A stretch of 64,000 bases of DNA from Bacteroidota bacterium (GCA_023424015.1 JAFAEM010000040.1:4258-68257), one strand, 5' to 3'. Counted from the first letter of the stretch, positions 1 through 9,547 are shown. A program made the numbers and translations. Notes: generated by a model from the sequence alone, not told the origin.

Positions 1-759
1 AACCTGGTTCCAGGGACTGCGTGCAACAAAGCTACTCAACTTTGCATCGTCAGCATTGGACGTGTAGGCAGCGCCCAGGGCCGCCAGGATATTGGCAGGA
101 TTGTAACCCGCCGTTTCGCTTACCCGGTTGAGTAATCTTGCCTTTAACGCATTGGCTGTTTTCTTCCAGGCATTGACATTACCACCATGAATGAGGTCAT
201 TGGCCGCATCCAGGGCTACGCCGGGATCTGGTTTATTAAACTCTGTAAGCGCTGCATCGATGAGCGCCAGGCAGGCGTTGTACACGTCCTGGGCATTATC
301 ATAAGCCGGTTTAAAATTGCTTTTATCCCATGCTTCGCTGTATGGCACATCACCAAACAGGTCAATGAGCAGGCTCATGTTCATCGCTTCGGTGAGCTTT
401 GCTACACCAATATGATGGTAACCATTGGCCTTCTCTGCCACACCTATCAGTACGCGGCTATCCGTTATTACATTGTACACGGTTTGCCAGATGCTGCTCC
501 GGTCCACATCATCGTATGTATCGGATCCGCTTGATATCGTGGAAGAAGCCAGGTACTGCATATAATATGAAGTAAAATAACCCGCGCGATATACATTGAG
601 CCCCGTTTCCGATGTGACGTACGATAATAACGCACCTATCGGGGGATTATCCGTTTGATTTGGATTAGATTGGTTAATATCAAGATAACCCTTTTTACAG
701 CCTGAGATACTGGCTACCAGTACCGGCAAAAGTGCTATATATATTATTTTCTTTAACAT
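1..759 (-). CDS. SusD/RagB-like nutrient-binding lipoprotein (C-terminus outside window)
   Basis: This is an outer-membrane lipoprotein that would cap a SusC-type transporter and capture a glycan or other large nutrient. Only the first 253 residues are in the window; the gene runs off its left edge. The start is the ATG at 759. A hydrophobic signal runs into the lipobox ISGC, with the Cys near residue 18, then LDINQSNPN, a typical mature start for this family. WQTVYNVITDS and MNMSLLIDLFGDVPYSEAW match the SusD-like TPR region. It follows the susC-like gene by 10 bp on the same strand, the usual pair order. The substrate cannot be told because no degradative enzyme lies beside it in the window. 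Confidence 0.9.
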   Translation of the reverse strand, partial: MLKKIIYIALLPVLVASISGCKKGYLDINQSNPNQTDNPPIGALLSYVTSETGLNVYRAGYFTSYYMQYLASSTISSGSDTYDDVDRSSIWQTVYNVITDSRVLIGVAEKANGYHHIGVAKLTEAMNMSLLIDLFGDVPYSEAWDKSNFKPAYDNAQDVYNACLALIDAALTEFNKPDPGVALDAANDLIHGGNVNAWKKTANALKARLLNRVSETAGYNPANILAALGAAYTSNADDAKLSSFVARSPWNQV

Positions 760-769
760 AGTACCAAAT

Positions 770-3700
770 TTAAAATTGAAGGTTTAAGCTAACCAGGTAA
801 CTCCTTATGCCGGGATAAGTAAATCCTGAAAACGCATCGGAGGTATTGCTACCAGCGGGGTTGGAGCTCGATTCTGGATCAAACCCGGTAAAATCCGTTT
901 TCAACCAAAGGTTGTTGCCGGTGAATGAGATTGTAGCGCCGGTGATAGCTTTCGTTTTGGACAGTATATTAGCCGGAATGGTATAAGCGAGTGAGACCGA
1001 CCTCAACCTGATCCAGGATGCATCTTCGATAAAAAATTCGGAAGAACCGCGGTAGTAGTTACGATAATAGCCATTACCATAATTCACTCCATCCGGGCCC
1101 ACTGCCTGCCCGAGATAAACCGATTTGGTATTGGGTGAACCATTGTCAAGCACACCATCAAATACGATCATCTCTGTCCTGTTCTCGGTAAATTTCGCTG
1201 TTCCAAATGCTGCCATAAAGTTGGCAAACTGGTTGTATCGATACTGACCTTCGCGAACATCAAGTAATGCAGACAGTGAGAAGTTTTTATAGCTCACGGT
1301 TTGCGTGGTATTGAATATCCATTTGGGGAAGGAATTGCCAAGATAACGCTGCCTGGTATCAATGATGGGGAAGCCGTTTGCCCCGATCAGCCAGGGCTGA
1401 TCTTTCGCGATCGTTACACCATCATCAACTTTGGAACCATAGTAACGCCTGTAGCTTCTGCCGTACATCGCGCCATAAGCATAACCCGGTGTCAGTTTGG
1501 ATGTAACACTCGAGCTGCTGTAACCAAACTGTGAACCCAGGACAATCTCGTTAAGCCCTTCATTCAATTTAATGACCTTGTTGGTATTGGTGGAGAAATT
1601 ATAGCGCATTTCCCATGTCAGGTCCCTGGTCTTTACCGGGATGGCCGATAAGGTAATTTCCAAACCTTTGTTTTCGAGCTCACCCGCATTCACCTGTGCT
1701 TCATCGTAGCCGGTTGCATTCGATATTTTTGCAGGAACAATCAGATCCTTACTCTTCGACTGATACACGGTTACTTCCAGTCCAAGGCGATTCTTCAGGA
1801 AACGCAGCTCAGTACCGAGTTCGTAAGTGGAAGTAAACTCAGGTCGCAGGTTGGGATTACCCAGCGTATTGACCTGTGTGAAAGGAACCGAAGACCCGAT
1901 TGGCGTACCGGGAACAAAACCAGTTACGATGGCATAGGGTTCACCATCCTTACCCAGTTTTGCATAAGAGAATTTAAGCTTACCATAGTCGAACCAATTT
2001 GGCAAAGATATCTGTTCGCTAAAAATATAGCTCAGGCTCGCTGAAGGATAGAAATAACTTCTGTTGTCGGGAGAAAGTGTCGAAGTCCAGTCATTACGAC
2101 CTGTTACGTTCAGAAACAAAAGATTCTTCCAGCCCAGTGTCAGATCAGCAAAAACTCCATAGTTCCTGTAATCATAAATATAGCTGTTGGACAGCACCCT
2201 TTTTGTGTTTTGCATCAGGAACAGGTCGGGCACCACCAGTGTATCACCTTCCGTACTTACTCTTCTTACCCTTGAATCCCTTAAATCGTGACCGAGTTTA
2301 AAATCAACACTGAAATCATCTGTAATATTATGGCTGATATTCGCCATAGCGGTGGAAGTGATAATCCTGCTCTTGAGGTTATATTCATTGATAAAGCCCA
2401 TGCCGTTATCACCATTGATCAACTCACCCACCGTGCCTTTGGGCCCAGGCGCCGTATGTGTACGGGCATCAACATAAAAGTCGTTACCGAACCGATAGCT
2501 AAAGGTCAGCCATTTTACAGGCGTATAGTTAAAATAAGCACTGGCAATGGTACGGTTTACATTGTCCACAAAACGATTTGTAGCTAATGTATAAACCGGG
2601 TTATCGTTTTCAGGTCCGTAGTTCTTCTGGGTGCCGTCGGGTTTGATATAATCCATCACATCCCATCGCTGCGACCAGTAGATCAACTGCTCGCCATACC
2701 TGTCTGAGTTTACTCGTCCACCACCTGAGTTGATGAAGTTGACCGAGGCGCCGGCTTTAAATTTGGGGCTGATATTAAACTGGGAGTTCAGCCTTGCATT
2801 ATAACTTTTGTAATCGCTGAATGGAATGATACCATCCTGTTGAAAGTACGACATCGAACCTGCGAGTTGTACCGTCTCCGTACCTCCTGTCAGGTTGATG
2901 GTATGACGTGTTTGGTGCCCCTGGCGGTAACCGCGATCAAAGTTATTAAAGACCCTGTCGGGGTGGGTAGGATCAAGTGCTTTCGCTTCCTCCACCGTAG
3001 GACCCCATGAAGGCCAGAAACTCTTGGGATCATACACACCAAGATAGCCCATGGAGAATTTATCCTGTACATCAGGGATTTTGTTTATCTCATCAATGCT
3101 ATACATGCCGCTGTATCCCACCCTGATCTTGCCGGCACGCGCGGATTTAGTGGTGATCAGTATAGCGCCGTTGGCAGCCCTGATACCATAAAGTGCAGTA
3201 GCAGCACCACCACGCAGGACTGAAACTGTTTCAATATCGTCGGGGTTGATATCGGCAGCCCTGTTTGACATACCACGTGTCTCCGCGCCACCTGTTGTAT
3301 AAGTACTGTTGTCAATCTCAACTCCGTCAACAATAAACAGCGGCTGGTTATTTCTTCCACCATCGAGTGAGTTAATACCGCGGATCAGAATCCTGGCACC
3401 TTGTCCCGGGCCACCACCAGAACTGGAAATCTGCACACCTGCTACTTTACCCTGGAGTGCGTTTACAACATTAGATTGACGGTTAATGTTAAGGTCCTTG
3501 TTGTCGACCTGCTGCACTGTAAAGCCGAGTTCCCGCTTCTCTTTCTTTATTCCAAAAGCAGTGACTACCACTTCGGAAAGATTACCTGATGTTTCGAGAT
3601 TGATGTCAAAGGTTGACGCGGCGCCCACGGTAATTTCGCGAGCGGCAAATCCCGCCGAACTTACTACCAGTATTACATTAGATCCTGTTACCGGAATGCT

Positions 3701-3877
3701 GTACTGGCCATTTTCATTGGCGTTTACGACTGTCGTGGTACCCTTCTGCTCTACAGTTGCGAAAGGAACCGGATCGCCGTTGTTTGTTTTTACCGTACCC
3801 GTCAAAACCCGTGATTGGCTAAATACACCCAGTGGTAGTATCATCAGCCAACAGATAAGATGGATGATCGTTCTCAT
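770..3877 (-). CDS. SusC/RagA-like TonB-linked outer-membrane receptor
   Basis: A 1035-residue TonB-dependent importer that would work with the SusD-like lipoprotein just downstream. It has a signal peptide of about 20 residues (cleavage near FSQS), a carboxypeptidase-regulatory-like domain at about 22-100 (VLTGTVKTNNGDPVPFATV), a TonB-box-like stretch (SEVVVTAFG), the plug (VNALQGKVAGVQI, ILIRGINS, then IDNSTYTTGG with PDDIETVSVLRGG), and a long beta-barrel ending in an aromatic residue (SLNLQF). Length and order fit the SusC/RagA family. No anti-sigma or sigma gene lies next to it, so regulation is not visible. Confidence 0.95.
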   Translation of the reverse strand: MRTIIHLICWLMILPLGVFSQSRVLTGTVKTNNGDPVPFATVEQKGTTTVVNANENGQYSIPVTGSNVILVVSSAGFAAREITVGAASTFDINLETSGNLSEVVVTAFGIKKEKRELGFTVQQVDNKDLNINRQSNVVNALQGKVAGVQISSSGGGPGQGARILIRGINSLDGGRNNQPLFIVDGVEIDNSTYTTGGAETRGMSNRAADINPDDIETVSVLRGGAATALYGIRAANGAILITTKSARAGKIRVGYSGMYSIDEINKIPDVQDKFSMGYLGVYDPKSFWPSWGPTVEEAKALDPTHPDRVFNNFDRGYRQGHQTRHTINLTGGTETVQLAGSMSYFQQDGIIPFSDYKSYNARLNSQFNISPKFKAGASVNFINSGGGRVNSDRYGEQLIYWSQRWDVMDYIKPDGTQKNYGPENDNPVYTLATNRFVDNVNRTIASAYFNYTPVKWLTFSYRFGNDFYVDARTHTAPGPKGTVGELINGDNGMGFINEYNLKSRIITSTAMANISHNITDDFSVDFKLGHDLRDSRVRRVSTEGDTLVVPDLFLMQNTKRVLSNSYIYDYRNYGVFADLTLGWKNLLFLNVTGRNDWTSTLSPDNRSYFYPSASLSYIFSEQISLPNWFDYGKLKFSYAKLGKDGEPYAIVTGFVPGTPIGSSVPFTQVNTLGNPNLRPEFTSTYELGTELRFLKNRLGLEVTVYQSKSKDLIVPAKISNATGYDEAQVNAGELENKGLEITLSAIPVKTRDLTWEMRYNFSTNTNKVIKLNEGLNEIVLGSQFGYSSSSVTSKLTPGYAYGAMYGRSYRRYYGSKVDDGVTIAKDQPWLIGANGFPIIDTRQRYLGNSFPKWIFNTTQTVSYKNFSLSALLDVREGQYRYNQFANFMAAFGTAKFTENRTEMIVFDGVLDNGSPNTKSVYLGQAVGPDGVNYGNGYYRNYYRGSSEFFIEDASWIRLRSVSLAYTIPANILSKTKAITGATISFTGNNLWLKTDFTGFDPESSSNPAGSNTSDAFSGFTYPGIRSYLVSLNLQF

Positions 3878-4033
3878 TTGAATTAGTTTTTAGTGATGCA
3901 GTTATATTTGAAGACATGGAAATTATGCAAAAAGCGGCTTATAAATCTGCAAACTCTGGAAAAAATTGAAAAACGGTAAGTCGAAAGCCACAAAAACCTG
4001 CACAAACACGCAGAATTTTAAACTATCATCTTA

Positions 4034-4068
4034 TTTGATCTGCCGTCAACCGGAACGTAATAAATTTG
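4034..4068 (+). promoter_or_regulatory. Predicted promoter of the superoxide dismutase gene
   Basis: TTTG at 4034-4037 and TAAATTTG at 4061-4068 match the Bacteroidota -33/-7 consensus (TTTG, TAnnTTTG) with 23 bp between them, slightly long. The start codon lies about 49 bp further on. Confidence 0.5.
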
Positions 4069-4117
4069 TTATCGTTGTATATAGTAATCAGATTTCTACA
4101 TTTTAAATTCAATAGTT

Positions 4118-4720
4118 ATGGCATTTACACTACCTGCGCTTCCTTATGCAGCCGATGCACTGGAACCGCATATCGACAAACAGACGATGGAAATTCATCA
4201 TGGCAAACACCACCAGGCTTACGTTGATAATCTGAATAAGGCAATCGCCGGAACAGAACATGAAAATAAATCGCTTGAAGAACTGGTCGCGAATGCTGGT
4301 AAAATATCACCGGCAGTACGTAACAATGGCGGTGGTCACTGGAACCACAGTTTTTTCTGGGAACTGCTTTCAGGTAAAGCTAGTAAACCTTCAGGCAAAC
4401 TAGCAGACGCGATCAACTCCACTTTCGGATCACTGGAAGCTTTGCAGGAGAAAGTGAACACCGCGGGCGCCACCCGATTTGGTTCGGGCTGGGCATGGCT
4501 GATAGTTAAAGATGGCAAACTCGAAGTTACTTCTACACCCAACCAGGATAACCCACTGATGGATGTTGCTGAGGTAAAAGGAACACCCATTCTGGGTATC
4601 GACGTATGGGAGCATGCTTATTATCTAAAATATCAAAATAAACGCCCCGATTACCTGAAGGCGATATGGAATGTGATCAATTGGGATAAGGTAGCCGCGC
4701 ACTATGCAAAGCTGGGTTGA
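4118..4720 (+). CDS. sod: Superoxide dismutase, Mn/Fe family
   Basis: Converts superoxide to oxygen and hydrogen peroxide. The 200-residue length is normal, and there is no signal peptide, so it is cytoplasmic. The metal ligands can be read as H27 (MEIHHGKHH), H77 (GGHWNHSFFW), D162 and H166 (DVWEHAYYL). The GGGHW stretch and the Gln in TPNQDNPL are features of Mn-type enzymes rather than iron SodB, so manganese or cambialistic use is inferred. The gene stands alone between its own promoter and a terminator. Confidence 0.96.
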   Translation: MAFTLPALPYAADALEPHIDKQTMEIHHGKHHQAYVDNLNKAIAGTEHENKSLEELVANAGKISPAVRNNGGGHWNHSFFWELLSGKASKPSGKLADAINSTFGSLEALQEKVNTAGATRFGSGWAWLIVKDGKLEVTSTPNQDNPLMDVAEVKGTPILGIDVWEHAYYLKYQNKRPDYLKAIWNVINWDKVAAHYAKLG

Positions 4721-4746
4721 TCTACTTAAACTTTACAAGATTGAGA

Positions 4747-4777
4747 AAGCTTTCCGATTAAGGAGAGCTTTTTTTTT
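4747..4777 (+). terminator. Intrinsic terminator of the superoxide dismutase gene
   Basis: Stem AAGCTTTCC (4747-4755) pairs with GGAGAGCTT (4762-4770), with one G-T pair, and is followed by a T run to 4777. It lies 27 bp after the stop. Confidence 0.85.
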
Positions 4778-4796
4778 GCTGCCTTCGGCAGAGGTC

Positions 4797-5027
4797 GGCC
4801 ACGAATGACACGAATCGCACGAATGGGCCACGGATTGCACGGATTTACACTGAGTGATTTCTTTGCCTGCGGCAGGTGGAAGCCACGAATGGCACGAATT
4901 ACACGAATGAGCCACGGATTGCACGGATTAACACTGATTGATTTTACTGCCTGCGGCAAAAGGGGAAGCCACGAATCACACGAATCGCACGAATGGGCCA
5001 CGGATTGCACGGATTGGGACTGATTTG
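4797..5027. repeat. Dispersed CACGAAT/CACGGATT repeat cluster, locus 1
   Basis: Three copies of a composite unit start near 4797, 4883 and 4969. Each has two or three steps of CACGAATNRCACGAAT, then CCACGGATTGCACGGATT, then an ACTGATT tail. Copies 1 and 2 are followed by a small palindrome containing GCCTGCGGC. The same unit recurs at 30304-30610. Open frames across it change register between copies and look like repeat artefacts. This fills most of the gene-free stretch 4721-5307. Confidence 0.85.
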
Positions 5028-5249
5028 TTATAGAGGGAACAACGAGCGTTTGATGATATGAATAACAAAAATGGAACCCTGCTGTCATCCGGCTGTGATC
5101 AAGTTGAACACTCCAATTATTGGACAAAATAAAACAACAGATGACTCTCGGATTGTCACCCCGGGCGTTGTACAATAGGAAAACTTGATTAAAAGATAAC
5201 CAGACCAGGGGATTTTCTCTCGTGACATATCTTTTCAAGAACAAAAAAA

Positions 5250-5288
5250 CCAGTGATAGCAAAATGCATCTCCTTTTGCTATCACTGG
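5250..5288 (-). terminator. Strong intrinsic terminator after the Gfo/Idh/MocA gene
   Basis: A perfect 15-bp stem (5250-5264 with 5274-5288) closes a 9-nt loop and is followed on the minus strand by a run of seven T. It lies 20 bp after the stop at 5308. Confidence 0.9.
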
Positions 5289-5307
5289 CATAAAACAAAC
5301 AACATTT

Positions 5308-6630
5308 TTACATATACTTCGTCTTTCCCGGCACTGCAATGGGGTAATATCCATCGTCATCCGGTAAGACAGGCGGTAAGGCATCCCAGTCAAATTTCTT
5401 CGGCATGATATCTATACCAGAATTGAGTGCTTTATCCCATTCGATGATCTGTCCGCTATAAGTGGCCATACGACCCATGATGGATGTCATGGTACTCTTC
5501 GCGCCTACCTCTGCATCGCTGAACTTGAATTCATTTTTAGCGATGGCCGCGAATAATTCATCATGCTCATTCTGGTAAGGATTGTTCTCACCCTTTTTAT
5601 CAAAACGGTATAGTTCCTTCCCTTTCGGGTCTTTGATGACGGCTTCATCACAACGTATCACACCTTTGGTGCCGATCAGCATTTCATCCACGCGGCTTGC
5701 AGTACCGGGAATATGACGGCACTGGCTATTGAGTACTGACCCGTCTTCGTAAACAAACTCTACATAATGGTGGTCAAAGATCTCACCGTGATCTTTTCCC
5801 TTCCGAACCTGCCTGCCACCCATACCCTGCGCTCTTACAGGATAGCCACCCTTGAACCAGTTCATCACGTCGATATTGTGAATATGCTGCTCCGTGATAT
5901 GATCGCCGCAAAGCCAGTTAAAATAATACCAGTTGCGCATCTGGTACTCCATCTCAGTCTGTCCATACTTGCGCTTCCTTACCCACACGCCGTCGTTATT
6001 CCACCAAACCTGCGCGGAAGTGATATCACCTATTAAATTCTTTCTTTTATAGAGCTCGCGGTATGAATTCTGGTAACGCCTTTGCAGACCCACTACCACA
6101 TTCAATTTTTTTTGCTTCGCGATTTCAGCCGTATCCAAAACCTTTTTTACACCTGCCGGATCAGTAGCCACCGGTTTTTCCATAAATACATGTTTGCCCT
6201 GCTTTATTGCTTCCTCAAAATGAATGGGCCGAAATCCCGGAGGCGTGGCAAGGATCACCACATCAGCGAAGGGTATCGCTTTCAGATAACCGTCGAAACC
6301 TACAAACCTTCTTTCAGCCGGTACGTCAATCCTGGCTTTCACTGTAGGATCTTCATTGATCAAAGTCTTATAGCAACCTTCAAGGCGATCGCTAAAAGCA
6401 TCGGCCATGGCGACCAGTTTTACATTTTGCCTGGCAAGCAATGCCTGCATGGCCGCTCCTGTACCACGGCCCCCACAACCTACCAGGGCTACCTTGATAG
6501 TATCATCGGCGCCGGAGAAAAAATTAGCACGACTTAAAATAGGTGCCGCCAGCAAACCACCCGCGATAAGAGACGATTGCTTTACAAATTCCCGCCGGCC
6601 GTTGTTTTGGTTATTGTCTGTATTACTCAT
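5308..6630 (-). CDS. Gfo/Idh/MocA-family oxidoreductase, Tat-exported
   Basis: An NAD(P)-dependent sugar or inositol dehydrogenase-type protein of 440 residues. The N-terminus has a twin-arginine signal (GRREFVKQSS then a hydrophobic stretch), so it is probably exported folded. The nucleotide-binding fold starts at about residue 47 (VALVGCGGRGTGAA), and the family motif EKPV is in HVFMEKPVATD. The C-terminal half carries the usual Gfo/Idh/MocA sheet domain. It is 21 bp downstream of the FGE-like gene and probably in one operon with it. The substrate is unknown. A Tat translocase gene (tatC) is present at 30721. Confidence 0.9.
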   Translation of the reverse strand: MSNTDNNQNNGRREFVKQSSLIAGGLLAAPILSRANFFSGADDTIKVALVGCGGRGTGAAMQALLARQNVKLVAMADAFSDRLEGCYKTLINEDPTVKARIDVPAERRFVGFDGYLKAIPFADVVILATPPGFRPIHFEEAIKQGKHVFMEKPVATDPAGVKKVLDTAEIAKQKKLNVVVGLQRRYQNSYRELYKRKNLIGDITSAQVWWNNDGVWVRKRKYGQTEMEYQMRNWYYFNWLCGDHITEQHIHNIDVMNWFKGGYPVRAQGMGGRQVRKGKDHGEIFDHHYVEFVYEDGSVLNSQCRHIPGTASRVDEMLIGTKGVIRCDEAVIKDPKGKELYRFDKKGENNPYQNEHDELFAAIAKNEFKFSDAEVGAKSTMTSIMGRMATYSGQIIEWDKALNSGIDIMPKKFDWDALPPVLPDDDGYYPIAVPGKTKYM

Positions 6631-6651
6631 TGCATGATTTTTTTATGTGCA

Positions 6652-7617
6652 TTAAAATACTAACCAGGTTTGAAAAAATGCTTCCGCCTCCTCAGCTGTC
6701 GGTTGCTTTACCGGTCGTACGATCCGAAAACCCACAAACGGAGCGTCAGCATTCCACCAGCGACTCTTAGGGATTTGTGGATCGCGGCGATTCCATACTG
6801 GATCCGACATTTGACGGTTGGCTGCCCGCAACTCCTTTGCTTCACTGTTGTATGACCCACCCCTGACAGTGCGTGGATGGCGTGAGTCAGCCAGGCGAAT
6901 GGGATCAGCAGCCGGATCTGCTAAGGATGAATAATAATCAGTCGCATACTGGTCCAAGACCCACTCCGCCACATTCCCCAGCATATCATAAAGTCCCCAG
7001 GCATTGGGTTTTTTCTGGCCAACTTTATGATACCTGTTCTCGCTATTATTATTGTACCACGCATATTGATCCAACTGCCCCGGGTTGTCACCGAAGGGAT
7101 AGATTGTGGTAGCCCCGGCACGACAGGCATACTCCCACTCGGCTTCCGTGGGCAGTCGGTAAAAAATACCGGTTTTATTATACAACCATTTGCAATACAT
7201 CAGGGCGCCGTACTGCTGCATACTATTGGCAGGGAATCCACCGTCTTTTCCCATGCCCAATGTCATATCAATATACGGCGAGCTAGGCCTTGTGATTGCA
7301 TCGGTTGGAATATTCTGGCTAAGTGAAGCATCAAGAAAAAACAGGTTGAACTCGTCAAACGTTACTTCATGGGCGCCAATCCAGAAAGGACTTATGCTGA
7401 TGTTTTTTTGAGGCTGCTCATCGGCTTCCTTGTGTTTATCACTGTCCGGGCTGCCTATCATAAAACTACCGCCGGGAATGGGGACCATCGTAAACTTTAT
7501 GGTTGAACCAGGGATCTGCTGGTCATACTTCTTGAAACTCGTATCCGATGCAGATTGCGACCATGACTCCGACATCACCATGGTCATCACGGCCAGCAGA
7601 ATAAGCTTTCTCTTCAT
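6652..7617 (-). CDS. FGE/SUMF1-like domain protein, exported
   Basis: A 321-residue protein from the ATG at 7617, chosen because MKRKLILLAVM then begins a clean signal peptide; an upstream ATG at 7635 would add six residues. The formylglycine-generating-enzyme fold is clear: VPIPGGSFMIGSP, EVTFDEFN, YRLPTEAEWEYACRAG, GNVAEWVLDQ, RTVRGGSYN and VGFRIVR. In true formylglycine-generating enzymes the GSY motif is followed by the two active-site cysteines; here it is followed by NSEAKELRAANRQ with none. Sulfatase activation is therefore unlikely, and a binding or other role is more probable. Same strand and 21 bp upstream of the oxidoreductase. Confidence 0.85.
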   Translation of the reverse strand: MKRKLILLAVMTMVMSESWSQSASDTSFKKYDQQIPGSTIKFTMVPIPGGSFMIGSPDSDKHKEADEQPQKNISISPFWIGAHEVTFDEFNLFFLDASLSQNIPTDAITRPSSPYIDMTLGMGKDGGFPANSMQQYGALMYCKWLYNKTGIFYRLPTEAEWEYACRAGATTIYPFGDNPGQLDQYAWYNNNSENRYHKVGQKKPNAWGLYDMLGNVAEWVLDQYATDYYSSLADPAADPIRLADSRHPRTVRGGSYNSEAKELRAANRQMSDPVWNRRDPQIPKSRWWNADAPFVGFRIVRPVKQPTAEEAEAFFQTWLVF

Positions 7618-7766
7618 CGCTTCGAAGATAAACAAGATATGATGTAAACAGTATACCCCACACGGGATTTGAAACTTTTATACAATCGTTTGCGCGACAC
7701 TGGCGAAGCTTAAAAGTTTTATTCAAACTGAAATTTATCATTTAAATTGAAGGCTCAACGATACAT

Positions 7767-8684
7767 ATGAACCGCAGAAATTTCGTACGCAACGGGCTGC
7801 TGGCCGGAGCCGCTGTGACAACCCACCCGCAAATTTTTGGAAAATCCAACAACATGGACATCGCAGACAAACCATTTAATCTCAACTATGCCTTTCACGA
7901 CGGCATGTTTAAAAACCTTGGCGGAAATGATTTTATCGATCAGATCAAATTTGCCTACGATAAAGGTTTTCGTTCCATAGAAGACAACGGCATGATGTCT
8001 CGCCCTGTAGAACAACAGAAAAAGATCGGTGAGACCCTGGCAAAGCTGGGCATGACCATGGGCGTGTTTGTGATCACTTCGGATAGCTGGCACTGGAAGA
8101 CATCGCTGGCTACTGGCAAACAGGAGTGGATCGACAAAATGATCAGGGATTGTAAAGAAGCTGTAGAAGTTGCCAAACGATGCAATGCCAAATGGGCAAC
8201 CGTTGTGCCGGGAAATTATGAACGGACATTGTCTTTTGAATACCAGACAGCGAATGTGATCACCGCACTCCGGAAAGGCGCTGAGATACTGGAACCACAC
8301 GGCCTGGTGATGGTGCTTGAACCTTTGAGCGACAACCCCGACCTGTTTTTACGTCACTCGGACCAGACATACATGATTTGTAAAGCAGTAAACAGTCCTT
8401 CCTGCAAGATATTGTTCGATATGTACCATATGCAACGTAATGAAGGCGATATCATCAATAATATCAATAAATCCTGGGACGAGATCGCCTATTTCCAGAT
8501 CGGCGATAACCCGGGAAGAAAGGAGCCCACTACCGGAGAAATGAATTACAAAAACATCTTCAAACATATTTACAACAAAGGATACAAAGGCATCATGGGC
8601 ATGGAACATGGCAATGCCAAACCGGGTAAAGAAGGTGAGTTGGCGCTGATTGAAGCCTACCGAAGCGTGGATAATTTCCTTTAG
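7767..8684 (+). CDS. Hydroxypyruvate-isomerase-like TIM-barrel protein, Tat-exported
   Basis: A sugar-isomerase/epimerase-fold (AP endonuclease family 2) protein of 305 residues. The N-terminus MNRRNFVRNGLLAGAAV is a Tat-type signal. The barrel carries acidic metal-ligand positions in VMVLEPLSD, ILFDMYHMQ and GIMGMEHGN, most like hydroxypyruvate isomerases, though that reaction is not proven. It is transcribed divergently from the FGE-like/oxidoreductase pair. Two neighbouring Tat-signalled sugar enzymes suggest a shared periplasmic sugar-oxidation or isomerisation step; this is an inference. Confidence 0.85.
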   Translation: MNRRNFVRNGLLAGAAVTTHPQIFGKSNNMDIADKPFNLNYAFHDGMFKNLGGNDFIDQIKFAYDKGFRSIEDNGMMSRPVEQQKKIGETLAKLGMTMGVFVITSDSWHWKTSLATGKQEWIDKMIRDCKEAVEVAKRCNAKWATVVPGNYERTLSFEYQTANVITALRKGAEILEPHGLVMVLEPLSDNPDLFLRHSDQTYMICKAVNSPSCKILFDMYHMQRNEGDIINNINKSWDEIAYFQIGDNPGRKEPTTGEMNYKNIFKHIYNKGYKGIMGMEHGNAKPGKEGELALIEAYRSVDNFL

Positions 8685-8826
8685 GCAGAAATTGGAGTGG
8701 ATGTTAAGAAAGCGAATTTAAACTTCAACATCCTTTATCTGGCAACGGAAAGCCTGCTGATTCACCGCGATTATGGTAACAAGAATCATCCCATACTCAA
8801 TGCAAGGCTGAAACGACCAGGTGCTC

Positions 8827-9057
8827 TCATGGTACCGGATCATACCCACTACCGCCCCAGGGATGACAACGGGAAATTCTTTTTATCGAAAGCCAGAAGC
8901 CTTTGAATACGCCATATTTTTTAAAGGCTTCCATCGCGTAGTGTGAGCAGGTAGGTGTGTACCTGCATTTGGGACCGATCCAGGGAGAGATAACCAATTG
9001 ATAGATCTTTATCAGCAGGATAAAAGGCAGGCTTAGTATATGTAAGATTGATTTCAA
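8827..9057 (-). CDS. yidD: Membrane protein insertion efficiency factor YidD
   Basis: A 76-residue membrane-associated helper of the YidC insertase. The conserved core KIYQLVISPWIGPKCRYTPTCSHYA is plain, with its cysteines, and HPWGGSGYDPVP closes the domain. Its start overlaps the rnpA stop by 4 bp (9054-9057), so the two are probably translationally coupled. The order rpmH-rnpA-yidD is the classical bacterial arrangement, although yidC itself is not in the window. Confidence 0.95.
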   Translation of the reverse strand: MKSILHILSLPFILLIKIYQLVISPWIGPKCRYTPTCSHYAMEAFKKYGVFKGFWLSIKRISRCHPWGGSGYDPVP

Positions 9058-9458
9058 ACTCGCTTTTTGTTGATCTCAACAAGCCGGACGAGTGCCTTCC
9101 CTATACTTTCATACACTTCATCGTATTCGGGCAACTCCTTTCCTGTATAAATAAAGAAAACATTCAGCTTCCTGTTTTGTTCCTGTAGTTGATCTCTTAA
9201 AAAATTCTTTTGCAGGCGATAAGCTTCCCGGGCCAGTCGTTTGATACGATTGCGACTAACTGCCGTCCTGAAATTGCGACTGCTGGCTGAAAATCCGGCC
9301 TGCAACGACTCTGATTCCCGATGACCGGCAGGAGGCACAAAAGAATAAAAAACGCGGAAAGACGGCACCACGAATCGCTGCCCGCTACTGAATAGCTGCT
9401 CAATTTGCTTGCGACTTTTAAGCCGTTCTTTTTTGCCTAATGTGAATTGCCTGGCCAC
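9054..9458 (-). CDS. rnpA: Ribonuclease P protein component
   Basis: Protein subunit of RNase P, which trims the 5' leader from precursor tRNAs. It is 134 residues long. The RNR-type motif is visible in TAVSRNRIKRLAREAYR, and the N-terminal TLGKKERLKSRKQIEQLF is typical. It overlaps yidD by 4 bp and lies about 90 bp after rpmH, with a terminator in between. Confidence 0.96.
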   Translation of the reverse strand: MARQFTLGKKERLKSRKQIEQLFSSGQRFVVPSFRVFYSFVPPAGHRESESLQAGFSASSRNFRTAVSRNRIKRLAREAYRLQKNFLRDQLQEQNRKLNVFFIYTGKELPEYDEVYESIGKALVRLVEINKKRV

Positions 9459-9484
9459 GTACAGATTTACATAGATTATCTTAT

Positions 9485-9515
9485 ATAAAAAAATAGCCCC
9501 GGTCGGCCGGGGCTA
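9485..9515 (-). terminator. Intrinsic terminator between rpmH and rnpA
   Basis: Stem TAGCCCCGG (9494-9502) pairs perfectly with CCGGGGCTA (9507-9515) around a 4-nt loop. It is followed on the minus strand by a T run (A run at 9487-9493 on the plus strand). It sits after rpmH and 27 bp or more before the rnpA start. Confidence 0.9.
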
Positions 9516-9547
9516 ATGCAATTATTTTTCAATTCCCGAAGGATCGA

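Noticed and set aside
4726..5298. 190-codon minus-strand and other open frames across the CACGAAT repeats
   Set aside because: The frames follow the repeat units, give Arg/His/Cys-rich low-complexity products, and shift register between copies. They lie between two terminators.
7000..7617. True sulfatase-activating enzyme
   Set aside because: The active-site cysteines of formylglycine-generating enzymes are missing after the GSY motif, and no sulfatase gene is nearby.
8697..8906. 69-codon frame after the TIM-barrel gene
   Set aside because: It runs into yidD on the opposite strand and shows no signal or domain.
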